Positions 10,104 to 17,924 of a stretch of 64,000 nucleotides of DNA are shown piece after piece. Position 1 is the first letter of the stretch. Every line of letters starts with the position of its first letter. Under the pieces are notes generated by a model, which was not told the DNA's origin, searched no databases, and worked only from the letters and a program-made list of their open reading frames with translations. Made by a program: the position numbers and the translations under genes. Origin of the DNA: Paenibacillus radicis (ex Gao et al. 2016). Lineage in GTDB: Bacteria; Bacillota; Bacilli; Paenibacillales; Paenibacillaceae. The DNA lies in assembly GCF_014641555.1 (NCBI RefSeq), contig NZ_BMHY01000006.1:229455-293454 (forward strand), given 5' to 3'.

Positions 10104-11840
10104 TTATTCGGTCAGCCACCATTTGATGATGTGGTAGAAGTATCCCGTCTGATGGGACGGCTCCGGCGCGTCTTCTTCGGCAAAGTTGACCTTTGGCCCG
10201 ATGCCTTGCGGATTGCCGTATTGGTACAAGAAAATATAAGGAAGATCGGTCGAAATTTCTTTGGCCGCTTGATCATAGATTTTTTTACGCTCGGCTTGAA
10301 CGACTGTCGAATAGCCGTCAACCCAGAGCTTATCCAGCGTCTCGTTTTTGTACCAGCCGGTATTTTGTCCAGCAGGCGGGAAGTACTTGGAGGAGAAAAT
10401 ACTTTCCGAATCCGGATCCGGATTGCTGAGCTGCCAGCCAAGCAAGATAGCAGGGTATTTGCCCGGTGTAATATTCTGATCAATCCACGTTGCGAAATCC
10501 ATCGCTCTCGGCTTCACTTCGATGCCGACGTCCTTCAGATTTTGCTGGATAACTTGCGATACCTGCTCGCGGCGGCTATTGCCGGAGTTGTATTGAAGCT
10601 CAAAGGAGAACCGTTTGCCGTCCTTCACCAGAATGCCGTCTTTGCCGGCTACCCAGCCGTCCTCGGCAAGCAGCTTCTTCGCTTGTTCGGCGTCATAGTT
10701 ATAGTTGACCGCTTCAGGACTGTCAGCCCAAGAGCCCGGCATGAACGGCGAATTCATCAGCGCGCCTGAGCCTTTCAGTACATTATCAACCATTCCTTGA
10801 CGGTTCAACGCATGCGCAATTGCCTGTCTTGCTTTTTGCGAGGCGAATGGCACGAACTTATCCGGGTGGTTGTTCGGATCAAAGTTAAAGCTGACATATT
10901 CATAGGAAGATGTCCGGCCAGTAATCAACTTGATTTTATCGTTTTTCTTAACGGCCTCAAGCTGTGTAATCGGAATGGCCAGTGTCGTATCTACGTCGCC
11001 TTTGAGAAGCGCTTGAACCTCGGTGTTTTGATCGGCATAAATTTTGTAAACGATCTTCTGGATATTCGGTTTTACTTCGCCCCAATAGTTCGGATCGGCA
11101 TCAACCGTAATATACTGGGCTGTTTTCCACTCTGTCCATTTCCACGGTCCACTTGTGACCGTTTTGGCCGGATCTTTGCCATAAGGATCTTTTTGCAAAT
11201 CTTTCGGGTTGATGTCCTTCAAAATATGAGCGGGAACTGGACTTAACATCAAGGAATATTGAAACGGCGCAAACACCTGTTTGAGCGTAATTTTCAAGGT
11301 GTAGTCGTCGATTTTTTCAGCTTTATCCACTTTATCCAGCGTTGCAATTCCTGGTGAGCCAACGTCAGGATTAATGGTTGTATTGATGGTATAGATGACG
11401 TCATCGGCCGTTATTGGCTGTCCGTCACTCCATTTCGCATTATTTTTCAATTTAATCGTATACGTCTTGCCATCTTCCGATATTTCAGGAAGCTCGGCGG
11501 CGAGCGACCAAGGCTCGGCTACGATATTGCCGGAACGGTCCAAGTTATATAGTGCTGCATAAAGAAGGTAGTTGATATCGCCGGACGCGGTATCTTGTAA
11601 GAACAATGGGTTGACCGACACGATGTCGCTGAATGTACTGACTGTGAGCGTACCGCCAGCTTTCGGCGTATTGCCGTCGTCCTTAGGCGTTTCCGAGGGA
11701 GCGGCAGTAGCTGAATCCGTAGGCTTGGGCGTATCATTAGCGCCTTTGGGTTCATTATTTTTACTTGTGCATCCTGCAAGCAGTACAACAACCATACATA
11801 AGGCCAGCAAATATTTCGCTTGTCGACTCATTAATAACAT
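10104..11840 (-). CDS. oppA: Peptide-binding lipoprotein (OppA/DppE family)
   Basis: Extracellular solute-binding protein (SBP family 5) that delivers peptides to OppBC. The lipoprotein signal ends in LLAGC, with a Ser/Thr/Pro-rich linker (TPKPTDSATAAPSETPKDD). The family block KLKNNAKWSDGQPITADDVIYT is clear, and the C-terminal domain contains LLGWQLSNPDPDSESIF. Of three in-frame ATGs, the middle one lies 10 nt after AGGAGG. It is the first structural gene of the operon and is preceded by three tandem hairpins. The ligand cannot be read from sequence. Confidence 0.92.
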   Translation of the reverse strand: MLLMSRQAKYLLALCMVVVLLAGCTSKNNEPKGANDTPKPTDSATAAPSETPKDDGNTPKAGGTLTVSTFSDIVSVNPLFLQDTASGDINYLLYAALYNLDRSGNIVAEPWSLAAELPEISEDGKTYTIKLKNNAKWSDGQPITADDVIYTINTTINPDVGSPGIATLDKVDKAEKIDDYTLKITLKQVFAPFQYSLMLSPVPAHILKDINPKDLQKDPYGKDPAKTVTSGPWKWTEWKTAQYITVDADPNYWGEVKPNIQKIVYKIYADQNTEVQALLKGDVDTTLAIPITQLEAVKKNDKIKLITGRTSSYEYVSFNFDPNNHPDKFVPFASQKARQAIAHALNRQGMVDNVLKGSGALMNSPFMPGSWADSPEAVNYNYDAEQAKKLLAEDGWVAGKDGILVKDGKRFSFELQYNSGNSRREQVSQVIQQNLKDVGIEVKPRAMDFATWIDQNITPGKYPAILLGWQLSNPDPDSESIFSSKYFPPAGQNTGWYKNETLDKLWVDGYSTVVQAERKKIYDQAAKEISTDLPYIFLYQYGNPQGIGPKVNFAEEDAPEPSHQTGYFYHIIKWWLTE

Positions 11841-11860
11841 AGCTACCATTCCTCCTAAAA

Positions 11861-11973
11861 AGTTTTGCGCAGCAAAACTTGCTGCGTAAGGATATGCTTA
11901 AGTTTTACGCAGTAAAACTACTACGTAAGGATATGCTTAGTTTTGCGCAGCAAAACTTGCTGCGTAGGCATAA
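11861..11973 (-). repeat. Three tandem hairpin repeats in the oppA leader
   Basis: Three units of 38-40 bp (11861-11900, 11901-11938, 11939-11973), each containing an AGTTTT-GCGCAGC-AAAACT-type hairpin plus the spacer AAGGATATGCTT. In the mRNA sense each can form CGCAGCAA-GTT-TTGCTGCG. The middle unit changes CAGCA to TAGTA with matching changes on the partner arm. The unit nearest the gene is followed by CTTTTTAGGAGG, so it touches the oppA ribosome site. Confidence 0.7.
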
Positions 11974-12022
11974 ATCCCCGAACGATATTCCGACATAAGT
12001 CCTTATTTGTTCAACTATTTTA

Positions 12023-12037
12023 AATTTTCTGACTATT
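12023..12037. promoter_or_regulatory. Candidate CodY box upstream of oppA
   Basis: AATTTTCTGACTATT matches the CodY consensus AATTTTCWGAAAATT at 13 of 15 positions. It lies about 185 bp before oppA, between the leader peptide and the hairpin repeats. Peptide importers are known CodY targets in Bacillota. Motif match only. Confidence 0.4.
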
Positions 12038-12100
12038 TTTGTCGTAACTATTGCAATTAGACAAATTCACACCTAATATGGAAATGTTGACAGGCCGGCT

Positions 12101-12163
12101 TCACTCCGAATTATTAAATAGAAAATTGTTCACCCATTTATGTACAACCCACTTTTGGAACAT
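12101..12163 (-). CDS. 20-codon leader or signal-like peptide gene upstream of oppA
   Basis: ATG...TGA open frame encoding a 20-residue peptide (MFQKWVVHKW then VNNFLFNNSE) with a consensus AAGGAGGG ribosome site 9-10 nt upstream and a promoter (12202-12229) just before it. It is rich in W, F, V and N with two Lys and no signal cleavage site. It is on the oppA strand, 260 bp ahead of oppA. It could be a translated leader affecting opp expression or a small bioactive peptide. The strong ribosome site is the main evidence; function is unknown. Confidence 0.5.
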   Translation of the reverse strand: MFQKWVVHKWVNNFLFNNSE

Positions 12164-12201
12164 ATTCTCATTCCCTCCTTTTTGAAAAAGTATACTACAA
12201 T

Positions 12202-12229
12202 ATATTAACGCGGTAAATGGTTAAAGCAA
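12202..12229 (-). promoter_or_regulatory. Promoter for the leader peptide / opp operon
   Basis: Minus-strand TTGCTT (12229-12224), 16-bp spacer and TAATAT (12207-12202), placed 39 bp before the peptide start. Confidence 0.5.
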
Positions 12230-12283
12230 TAATTATTTTAACCTTGTAAATATAACAAGACTTACAGTGAGCTGCTGCTCCAT

Positions 12284-12327
12284 AAAAAAGGGACAGTTCA
12301 GGGGTAATGCCCCCGATCTGTCCCTTG
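12284..12327 (-). terminator. Terminator of dnaB-dnaI
   Basis: AAGGGACAG...CTGTCCCTT stem with an inner GGGG/CCCC helix, followed on the minus strand by TTTTTT. It separates dnaI from the opp operon. Confidence 0.88.
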
Positions 12328-12346
12328 TCGTATGCAAAAAACTCCG

Positions 12347-13303
12347 TTACTTCCGTCCGCGTTTATTGTCTCCTGTTACCATAACAACCTGTACGTAAGG
12401 CCGAATCCGATCCATCAGCCGCTGGCCTTTATGCCTTTCGTCCCCGTCCTTGCTTGTAAAGCTGAAATGCTGCTCCAGCGCATCAAGACCGTAGTTAGAC
12501 GTATACAGCGTCGGCTTGCGGTTCATTCTGTAATTCAAAATCGAACCAAGTACATGATCGCGTACCCATGGATTCAAATTTTCCGCGCCGATATCGTCGA
12601 AAATGAGTAAATCGGTCTCCTTCATCATCTCGACCGTCTCTCTGAGCTTGCCAGGCTCATGCATCATCGACTTCAAATCCTCGACAAACTCCGGCATATA
12701 GACAATCGCTCCGGAAAATCCCGCCTTAGCGAGCTCGTGCAGCAAGTAACACATGAGAAAAGTTTTGCCTGTTCCGAATGTGCCGGCAAGATAAAGCCCC
12801 TCCTGTTGCAGTCCCGCTTCCTTCGTACGGACGATATAGTCCAATATTTGATAAGCGGCTTCTGTCCGTTTCGGATCTTTGAACAGAATCTCATCGGCCG
12901 AATAGCCGTTTTGCAACGCCGTCTCATCGACGTAAAAGCTGCGTATCCGGCTTTTAATCTGATCCTCGTTGCGCCGCGCAATAAACTTCTTGCAAGAAAC
13001 CTTGCGGTCGTAAATTTGCGGCTGATCGTTAACGGTCTCGCAGGAAAGCAGCGTATAATGGCCCTCGAAATCATTCGGGCACTTCTCAAGACCCGGACAA
13101 TTGGTACAGTTGCGATATTCCGTAACATATTGATAAACACGGTTCAAGTTGAGACGAACCGCTTGCTCGTCAAGCTCGGGATGTTTATCCAGCAGTCTTG
13201 CAACTAGCGGATCGGCCATCAACTCGGCGAGCTTCTGCTCCGCCTGATCGGTAATTTTTTGCCCCGTCGGCCATGACTTCAACAAATCGCCAAGCGATTC
13301 CAT
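12347..13303 (-). CDS. dnaI: Primosomal helicase loader DnaI
   Basis: AAA+ ATPase that loads the replicative helicase DnaC at oriC and at restart sites. The N-terminal domain has the zinc-type cysteines C66, C69, C75 and C88. Walker A GTFGTGKT is at residues 174-181 and Walker B LLIFDDIG at 232-239, with an Arg-rich C-terminus. Length (318 aa) matches Bacillus DnaI. The gene follows dnaB by 36 bp. The AAGGAG ribosome site is unusually close to the ATG (1-2 nt), which may make translation depend on dnaB. Confidence 0.93.
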   Translation of the reverse strand: MESLGDLLKSWPTGQKITDQAEQKLAELMADPLVARLLDKHPELDEQAVRLNLNRVYQYVTEYRNCTNCPGLEKCPNDFEGHYTLLSCETVNDQPQIYDRKVSCKKFIARRNEDQIKSRIRSFYVDETALQNGYSADEILFKDPKRTEAAYQILDYIVRTKEAGLQQEGLYLAGTFGTGKTFLMCYLLHELAKAGFSGAIVYMPEFVEDLKSMMHEPGKLRETVEMMKETDLLIFDDIGAENLNPWVRDHVLGSILNYRMNRKPTLYTSNYGLDALEQHFSFTSKDGDERHKGQRLMDRIRPYVQVVMVTGDNKRGRK

Positions 13304-13339
13304 TCTCCTTCACCCCGCATCCATAAATTTCGTATTGCT

Positions 13340-14863
13340 TTATTTGCCGTCCAGCTTGCGCGCCAAATTGCGCATTTGCTCCAGCTTCTCCGGCGAAATC
13401 GACGACTGGCCATCGACCGGACTGTCCTGCACGATCGGAATGGACGGCTTGCGCGACGTTCCTCCTGCGCTCCGGCCTGCACCGGCTCTTGTGCCCGGTC
13501 TGCCTGAAGAAGCAGCTTCCTTCCTCCGCTCCTTGTCCGCCTCTACCAGCGTCTGCTCGCGGACATACACGACCGCTTTCTCAAAATTGTCGATCTGCTT
13601 CACCAGCATGTTGGAGACGACCGCTTCGACAAAGGTTTTCGTAACCCGCTGTGCGTCATTCATTCCGATGACATAATGAATAAGAACATTAATAACCGGC
13701 GCTGGCAGACGGTAATTCAAATCGATCCGCTCGAACGTTCTCTCGATCCAATCCGGTACTGCGCCAGGGAAGAAACGCTGCATAAACCGTGTATGAGGCT
13801 CGTTGCGCATCAGCATGTTGTACTGCTGAATGTCGCAGCGTCCAGTCAATTGGCTTGGCACGCCCAAATAATATTCTTCAAGCACGCCTACCTCGTCCAG
13901 CTCCGCGTCGCCCTCTCCGTCTTGAGCGGATATGGCTTGCATTCTAGCTACCGTTCGCTGATTGTCGCCTTCCCGCTTCTTGTCCTGACGGTAGAGCTGA
14001 TTAGCACGCAGCTGCAGCTCATCCACATTCAATCCTTCTTGCTCGGAAAAAATACCGTCCTCGTCCAGCAGACGGCAAATATCGGCGACGGATAAGTTGT
14101 ATTTATAGGCAACATAGTTGACCTGCGCCAACTGCTCCGCGTCACTGCGAAGCCGTTCCACATAGCGGCGGTTTTCCGAGTTGCGCGGAAACCGCAAAAT
14201 AATGTCGCCATAAGGAATGCCTGCCGTTTCGAGCTGCGGCCGCAAAGCCGCCTGTCTAGCCGGGGCCACTTCACTCAGCGCTTGCTCTAGTTCGACATCA
14301 ATCGACTGGATGTTGAGCTGGAACAGTTCATAGAAAGGCACAGATATATTTTCTTTCGTCATCGACTGCTTAGCGTTCATCAGTTCTTCCGGTTCTTGCG
14401 CACCAAACTGCTCGCGCAGCGAAATGACGGCATACTTACCGATCTTGTCACGCAGCAGCATTGTCAAATGCTGATTACGGAAAAACTCGGCTGGCGACAA
14501 CGGCTGAGACAATTCATATTCGTAAATAACATCGGCCTGATCCGGCATGCCGAGCCGCGAGGTTTGCAGCAGCCCAACCGCCTCCAGACGCGAGGCTTGA
14601 TCAATTAGAAATTTGCGGCCCCGTTCATTCATATCCATGCCAAGGCCAAGAAACAATTTACGTTGAGATTCGATCGGCGAATAGCCGGTCATCCCCTCGG
14701 CAATTCCGTGATACAGCTGTTGAAATAAGGCGACGGAAAACCCGCCGATCATCGGTTGATAGATGAGCGACAGCATTTTATAGTCCAGACTGTTTAGCGA
14801 AAAATCACGAAATATGTAATAACGGTGGTGTTCCGTGTATTGCAACAGATTTCCGATGCGCAT
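13340..14863 (-). CDS. dnaB: Replication initiation/membrane attachment protein DnaB
   Basis: Gram-positive DnaB (not the helicase), a DnaD/DnaB-domain protein acting with DnaD and DnaI to load the helicase. The N-terminal winged-helix part begins MRIGNLLQYTEHHRYYIFRD and continues with LDYKMLSLIYQPMIGGFSVALF. The C-terminal DnaB_2 domain contains ERIDLNYRLPAPVINVLIHY and VTKTFVEAVVSNMLV. A basic, Gly/Ser-rich linker (RRKEAASSGRPGTRAGAGRSAGG) precedes the C-terminal tail. GGAG is 8 nt before the ATG. It is immediately upstream of dnaI. Confidence 0.92.
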   Translation of the reverse strand: MRIGNLLQYTEHHRYYIFRDFSLNSLDYKMLSLIYQPMIGGFSVALFQQLYHGIAEGMTGYSPIESQRKLFLGLGMDMNERGRKFLIDQASRLEAVGLLQTSRLGMPDQADVIYEYELSQPLSPAEFFRNQHLTMLLRDKIGKYAVISLREQFGAQEPEELMNAKQSMTKENISVPFYELFQLNIQSIDVELEQALSEVAPARQAALRPQLETAGIPYGDIILRFPRNSENRRYVERLRSDAEQLAQVNYVAYKYNLSVADICRLLDEDGIFSEQEGLNVDELQLRANQLYRQDKKREGDNQRTVARMQAISAQDGEGDAELDEVGVLEEYYLGVPSQLTGRCDIQQYNMLMRNEPHTRFMQRFFPGAVPDWIERTFERIDLNYRLPAPVINVLIHYVIGMNDAQRVTKTFVEAVVSNMLVKQIDNFEKAVVYVREQTLVEADKERRKEAASSGRPGTRAGAGRSAGGTSRKPSIPIVQDSPVDGQSSISPEKLEQMRNLARKLDGK

Positions 14864-14940
14864 TGCATCTACTCCATCCCATCCATACTTTCTATCATTC
14901 TATCATAAAACGAACCAATAAGGAGGGCTCGAAAAATAGA

Positions 14941-14966
14941 AAAATCCCCCGAATGAGGGATTTTCG
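14941..14966 (-). terminator. Terminator after yuiB
   Basis: AAAATCCC pairs with GGGATTTT around a short loop; the minus strand continues into a T-rich tract. Confidence 0.65.
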
Positions 14967-15008
14967 TCATCTTGCAAATCGCCTGTTATGGTGGCGTTTG
15001 TACGATTA

Positions 15009-15296
15009 CTAGAACATTTTATAGCCGCCGCGCCGTAAAGCACGAATCGCCCAGCCGCTAACATAAGCGCCTGCCAGCGCTCCGATAACAGGGATCAGGT
15101 CGACGAAAGTGAAGGCAGCAAAATTACCGGCAAACGACTCGGAATTATCCCAAGTCTGCCATATGTAGAGGGGAATTAGAACAATAATAAACACATAAAT
15201 CGGAAACCAGGTTGTTTTCAATAGCATATTAAGAATAAAGCCGATGCCGAACATCATAACCAAAAACAGCACCGTCGCTACAATGAGTTGAAGCAT
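15009..15296 (-). CDS. yuiB: YuiB-family membrane protein
   Basis: 95-aa integral membrane protein with three hydrophobic segments (about residues 1-25, 30-47 and 60-82). The motif FGIGFILNMLLKTTWFPIYVF is characteristic of the YuiB family. Role unknown. In Bacillus, as I recall, yuiB lies near the NDH-2-like yumB and yumC, and NDH-2 and YumC genes are also found 3-5 kb away here. It is divergent from hemQ. Confidence 0.75.
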   Translation of the reverse strand: MLQLIVATVLFLVMMFGIGFILNMLLKTTWFPIYVFIIVLIPLYIWQTWDNSESFAGNFAAFTFVDLIPVIGALAGAYVSGWAIRALRRGGYKMF

Positions 15297-15358
15297 GTAC
15301 TCTTCTCCTTTATTTTCAGGCTCTCGCTCTTCAGTTTAAATAATGGGAAACCGGAAGT

Positions 15359-15378
15359 CAATTGGCATTATCCAATTG
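15359..15378. promoter_or_regulatory. Perfect inverted repeat between yuiB and hemQ
   Basis: CAATTGG-CATTAT-CCAATTG, 7-bp arms and a 6-bp centre, 15 bp upstream of the hemQ -35 box and in the shared divergent region. A regulator site is plausible; the regulator is unknown. Confidence 0.45.
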
Positions 15379-15393
15379 TCACAAGTCAGACAT

Positions 15394-15423
15394 TTGCTCT
15401 CAACGGAAATTCTAAGCTACAAT
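15394..15423 (+). promoter_or_regulatory. Sigma-A-type promoter of hemQ
   Basis: TTGCTC, 18-bp spacer and TACAAT, 37 bp before the start codon. Confidence 0.5.
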
Positions 15424-15460
15424 ATGGAAAGCGATTGAAATGAGAGGAGATTGAAGATAA

Positions 15461-16207
15461 ATGAGTGAAGTAGCGATAACTTTAGAAGGCTGGTATGCCT
15501 TGCACGATTTCCGTACGATCGATTGGACAGCTTGGCGCAATGCAAGTGAAGCGGAACGCAGCCGCGCACTGGACGAGCTTCATACGTTCTTGAATCAATG
15601 GGCAGAGGTCGATGCGGACAAAAAAGGCAGCATCGCAGTATATTCCATCCTTGGCCAAAAAGCCGACTTTGTATTCATGCATCTGCGCGAGACGCTGGAA
15701 GAGCTTAACGATGTAGAAATTGCATTCAACAAAACGTTGTTTGCGGAATTTACAGTGCCTACCTATTCCTATGTCAGCGTCGTAGAGCTTAGCAACTATG
15801 TAAACCAACCGGGCGCCGATCCGCTGCAAAATCCGGACATCGTCGCACGTCTGAAGCCTTCGCTTCCGAAAGCTAACCATATTTGCTTCTATCCCATGAA
15901 CAAACGCCGCGATGGCAACGACAACTGGTACATGCTCAGCATGGACGAGCGCCGCACGATGATGCGCAGCCACGGCATGATTGGCCGCCAATACGCGGGC
16001 AAAGTGAAGCAAATCATTTCTGGTTCCGTCGGCTTCGACAACTGGGAGTGGGGCGTAACGCTGTTCGCAGACGATGCGCTGCAATTTAAAAAGCTTGTCT
16101 ACGAAATGCGTTTCGACGAAGTAAGCGCACGCTACGGCGACTTCGGCGACTTCTACGTCGGCAACCTGCTCACGGCGGACAAGTTTTCCGCTATGCTCAA
16201 GCTGTAA
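15461..16207 (+). CDS. hemQ: Coproheme decarboxylase (HemQ/ChdC)
   Basis: Converts coproheme III to heme b, using peroxide, in the last step of the coproporphyrin-dependent heme pathway of Gram-positives. The conserved catalytic Tyr is Y144 in CFYPMNKRR, and the proximal heme His is H171 in [10 protein letters not shown]. The C-terminal half contains [20 protein letters not shown]. Length (248 aa) is normal for the chlorite-dismutase-like family. An AGGAG ribosome site precedes the ATG. Monocistronic with its own promoter and terminator. Confidence 0.95.
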   Translation: MSEVAITLEGWYALHDFRTIDWTAWRNASEAERSRALDELHTFLNQWAEVDADKKGSIAVYSILGQKADFVFMHLRETLEELNDVEIAFNKTLFAEFTVPTYSYVSVVELSNYVNQPGADPLQNPDIVARLKPSLPKANHICFYPMNKRRDGNDNWYMLSMDERRTMMRSHGMIGRQYAGKVKQIISGSVGFDNWEWGVTLFADDALQFKKLVYEMRFDEVSARYGDFGDFYVGNLLTADKFSAMLKL

Positions 16208-16214
16208 GACCTAA

Positions 16215-16258
16215 ACACCCTGCAAGCGCGTAAATACGCGCTTGCAGGGTGTTTTTTA
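16215..16258 (+). terminator. Terminator of hemQ
   Basis: Long stem ACACCCTGCAAGCGCG/CGCGCTTGCAGGGTGT followed by TTTTTT. Confidence 0.9.
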
Positions 16259-16309
16259 TTCCCTCCTTGTTACCCGTTCTTTACCCATTTAGTGCTTACG
16301 GGCCGAAGA

Positions 16310-16511
16310 GCGAAGCTGGTTCGCTAAATAACGAACCAACTTTCGCTGTGCGCTTGACCATATGCACCACGCTTTCGTGCAACGAAGCTATTTTCGCTAT
16401 TCGGGAACCTAGGTTCTCCAATTGCGAAAGCAGCTTCGTTGCAGACACTGGCCGCCCACCAAAAACCCCTTATAGCGAACTTGCCTTCGTTAAATAACGA
16501 AGGCGCTTCGC
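16310..16511. repeat. Symmetric seven-palindrome element, copy C1
   Basis: Six palindromes of the form (G/A)CGAA-N5/6-TTCG(C/T): 16310-16324, 16331-16346, 16382-16397, 16424-16439, 16475-16490 and 16497-16511. A central GAACCTAGGTTC lies at 16405-16416. Palindrome centres lie exactly 21, 72 and 93.5 bp on both sides of 16410.5. N lengths run 5,6,6 | 6,6,5. The element ends 12 bp from the 3' end of the DUF559 gene. Confidence 0.85.
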
Positions 16512-16523
16512 TAACTAACCACT

Positions 16524-17186
16524 TCATTTAATATAGTTGGGCAGACGGTAGAGGGTTACGCGATACGGCGAGGGAACAGGGATGATGGCGCCGTCAAATT
16601 CGAATCTTTTCAGCCAATTGGTGGCCGAGCGGTTACTAATCTTGAACTGTCCTGCTATATCGGACGCTTTAATTTTGCCATCTTTCCTCATTGCCATTTG
16701 TAAAACAAGCTGCTTCCGTGACTCCCAAACCTGCTTACTGTGCCCTTCGTCTTCCCGGTATGCTTGCGACCACCATTGCCCGATCGCCTGTTTAATTTGA
16801 CGTTCACATTGCTTCGGCTGATTTTCCACCTGCCATGCAGAGAATCGTAGAACGAGCCAGCCCGATAGCACGAGATCGTTCTGGCGGAGCAGGTGATCGT
16901 TAAACTCCCCCGGTGATATATCCCGCGCATGCGTAGTAAAGCCGTCGATCTCCATAATGAGCTTTACCCCGTGCTTCACAAAAATGAAGTCCGCAAATCG
17001 TTGTCCGCCCTTATAGTCCAGGAATGGATGCTCCGCCTTCAACCCTTCGTAATTGTAACCAAACGCCGGCCCCCACACCTGTTCTAGAAATTGCAGTTCA
17101 ATTTTACCTAACTTATTGCGAAACTTACCGTTAATTGCCGCCTCCCGATTAAACGCCTCAATAAAGTTGTCCATTTGCTGCTGCAT
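16524..17186 (-). CDS. DUF559-like PD-(D/E)XK nuclease with C-terminal HTH
   Basis: Predicted endonuclease-fold protein of 220 aa. The central region has the DUF559/very-short-patch-repair-like core: RFADFIF then LIMEIDGFTTHARD then LLRQNDLVLSGWLVLRFS, giving a D-(X)n-E-X-D catalytic pattern. A helix-turn-helix follows (IKASDIAGQFKISNRSATNWLKRFEFDG, about residues 174-201), so it may bind DNA specifically. AAGGAGG lies 8 nt before the ATG. It is alone and framed by palindrome elements C1 and C2. Related proteins with this domain pair exist, but the biological target is unknown. Confidence 0.7.
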   Translation of the reverse strand: MQQQMDNFIEAFNREAAINGKFRNKLGKIELQFLEQVWGPAFGYNYEGLKAEHPFLDYKGGQRFADFIFVKHGVKLIMEIDGFTTHARDISPGEFNDHLLRQNDLVLSGWLVLRFSAWQVENQPKQCERQIKQAIGQWWSQAYREDEGHSKQVWESRKQLVLQMAMRKDGKIKASDIAGQFKISNRSATNWLKRFEFDGAIIPVPSPYRVTLYRLPNYIK

Positions 17187-17238
17187 CGCTGTCTCCTCCT
17201 TATCATAGCTTCATCTGGTTTGGTCCCTAAAACAGAAA

Positions 17239-17278
17239 ACACCCTGACCGCAGACGAATATCGCCGCAATCAGGGTGT
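17239..17278 (-). terminator. Weak terminator-like hairpin
   Basis: ACCCTGA/TCAGGGT arms with an inner hairpin; on the minus strand it is followed by GTTTTCTGTTTT. It would stop readthrough from the right before the nuclease gene. Confidence 0.35.
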
Positions 17279-17380
17279 GCTTCACTCCTAGTTACCTACC
17301 AATTTAGTATAGTAGATATTGAAAATACTGGCAACCAAAACATAGTATTGAAGGTCTTTGTTATGTTCCTTCAATCTCCA

Positions 17381-17582
17381 ACGAACCAGATTCGCTATTT
17401 AACGAATCCATCTTCGCAAAAGTAGCATCAATAACTACCCGCTAGAACATTTAGCGAACTAATTTTCGCTTTTCATGAACCTAGGTTCACGAAAAGCGAA
17501 GCTAGCTTCGCTGCTCGTCAAAATCAGGCGGAAAGCCACGGTACAGCGAAGACAGGTTCCTTAATTTGCGAAGGAGCTTCGC
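17381..17582. repeat. Symmetric seven-palindrome element, copy C2
   Basis: Palindromes at 17381-17395, 17402-17417, 17454-17469, 17496-17511, 17546-17561 (right end decayed to TTCCT) and 17568-17582, with GAACCTAGGTTC at 17477-17488. Total length 202 bp as in C1. Offsets from the centre are 21/21, 73/71 and 94.5/92.5. It lies upstream of the nuclease gene. The rest of the 17187-17924 gap holds a hairpin and the 20-bp tandem repeat. Confidence 0.85.
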
Positions 17583-17756
17583 TAATGGGGCTAGTACGGC
17601 ACTAATGCGGCTGGTGCGGGGCTAATCCGGCTACTGCAGGGCTAGTGCAGTTAGTGTAGCTAGTGCTGGGCTAGTGCAGCTAGTGCTGGGCTAGTGCAGC
17701 TAGTGCTGGGCTAGTGCAGCTAGTGCTGGGCTAGTGCAGCTAGTGCTGGGCTAGTT
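17581..17756. repeat. Tandem repeat of a 20-bp CTAGTGC unit
   Basis: Four exact TAGTGCTGGGCTAGTGCAGC units from 17661 to 17740 and a partial fifth. Degenerate GGCTA/CTAGT units extend back to 17581. The unit contains two related decamers (TAGTGCTGGG and CTAGTGCAGC). It abuts the right end of element C2. Confidence 0.9.
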
Positions 17757-17866
17757 GGCTTTAAGATTAGCTGACGGAAGGATACTTAGCGAAGTTAGCG
17801 AAGAAGTTAGTTAAGACATAAGAAATTAGCATTGGCTGCAGGCACAATAAGATGTAATTAGCCATC

Positions 17867-17914
17867 AAAAAAAGCTTTCCCCTGCCGAACGCGAAACGTT
17901 CGGCTGGCGAAAGC
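17867..17914 (-). terminator. Terminator of the ndh operon
   Basis: GCTTTC...GAAAGC outer stem with a GCCGAACG/CGTTCGGC inner stem, followed on the minus strand by TTTTTTT. Confidence 0.8.
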
Positions 17915-17924
17915 CCATCATGTA

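Noticed and set aside
11861..11973. CRISPR-like array in the oppA leader
   Set aside because: Three contiguous repeats without spacers; better explained as tandem hairpins.
16249..16527. Open frames on both strands across element C1, and a similar frame at 45224-45505 across C5
   Set aside because: They are translations of the palindrome arrays (repeated FA..E..F..SE patterns), lack ribosome sites and vary with the repeat.
16310..17582. CRISPR array
   Set aside because: The repeats are palindromes with conserved spacing, not identical direct repeats separated by unique spacers of constant length, and no cas gene is present.
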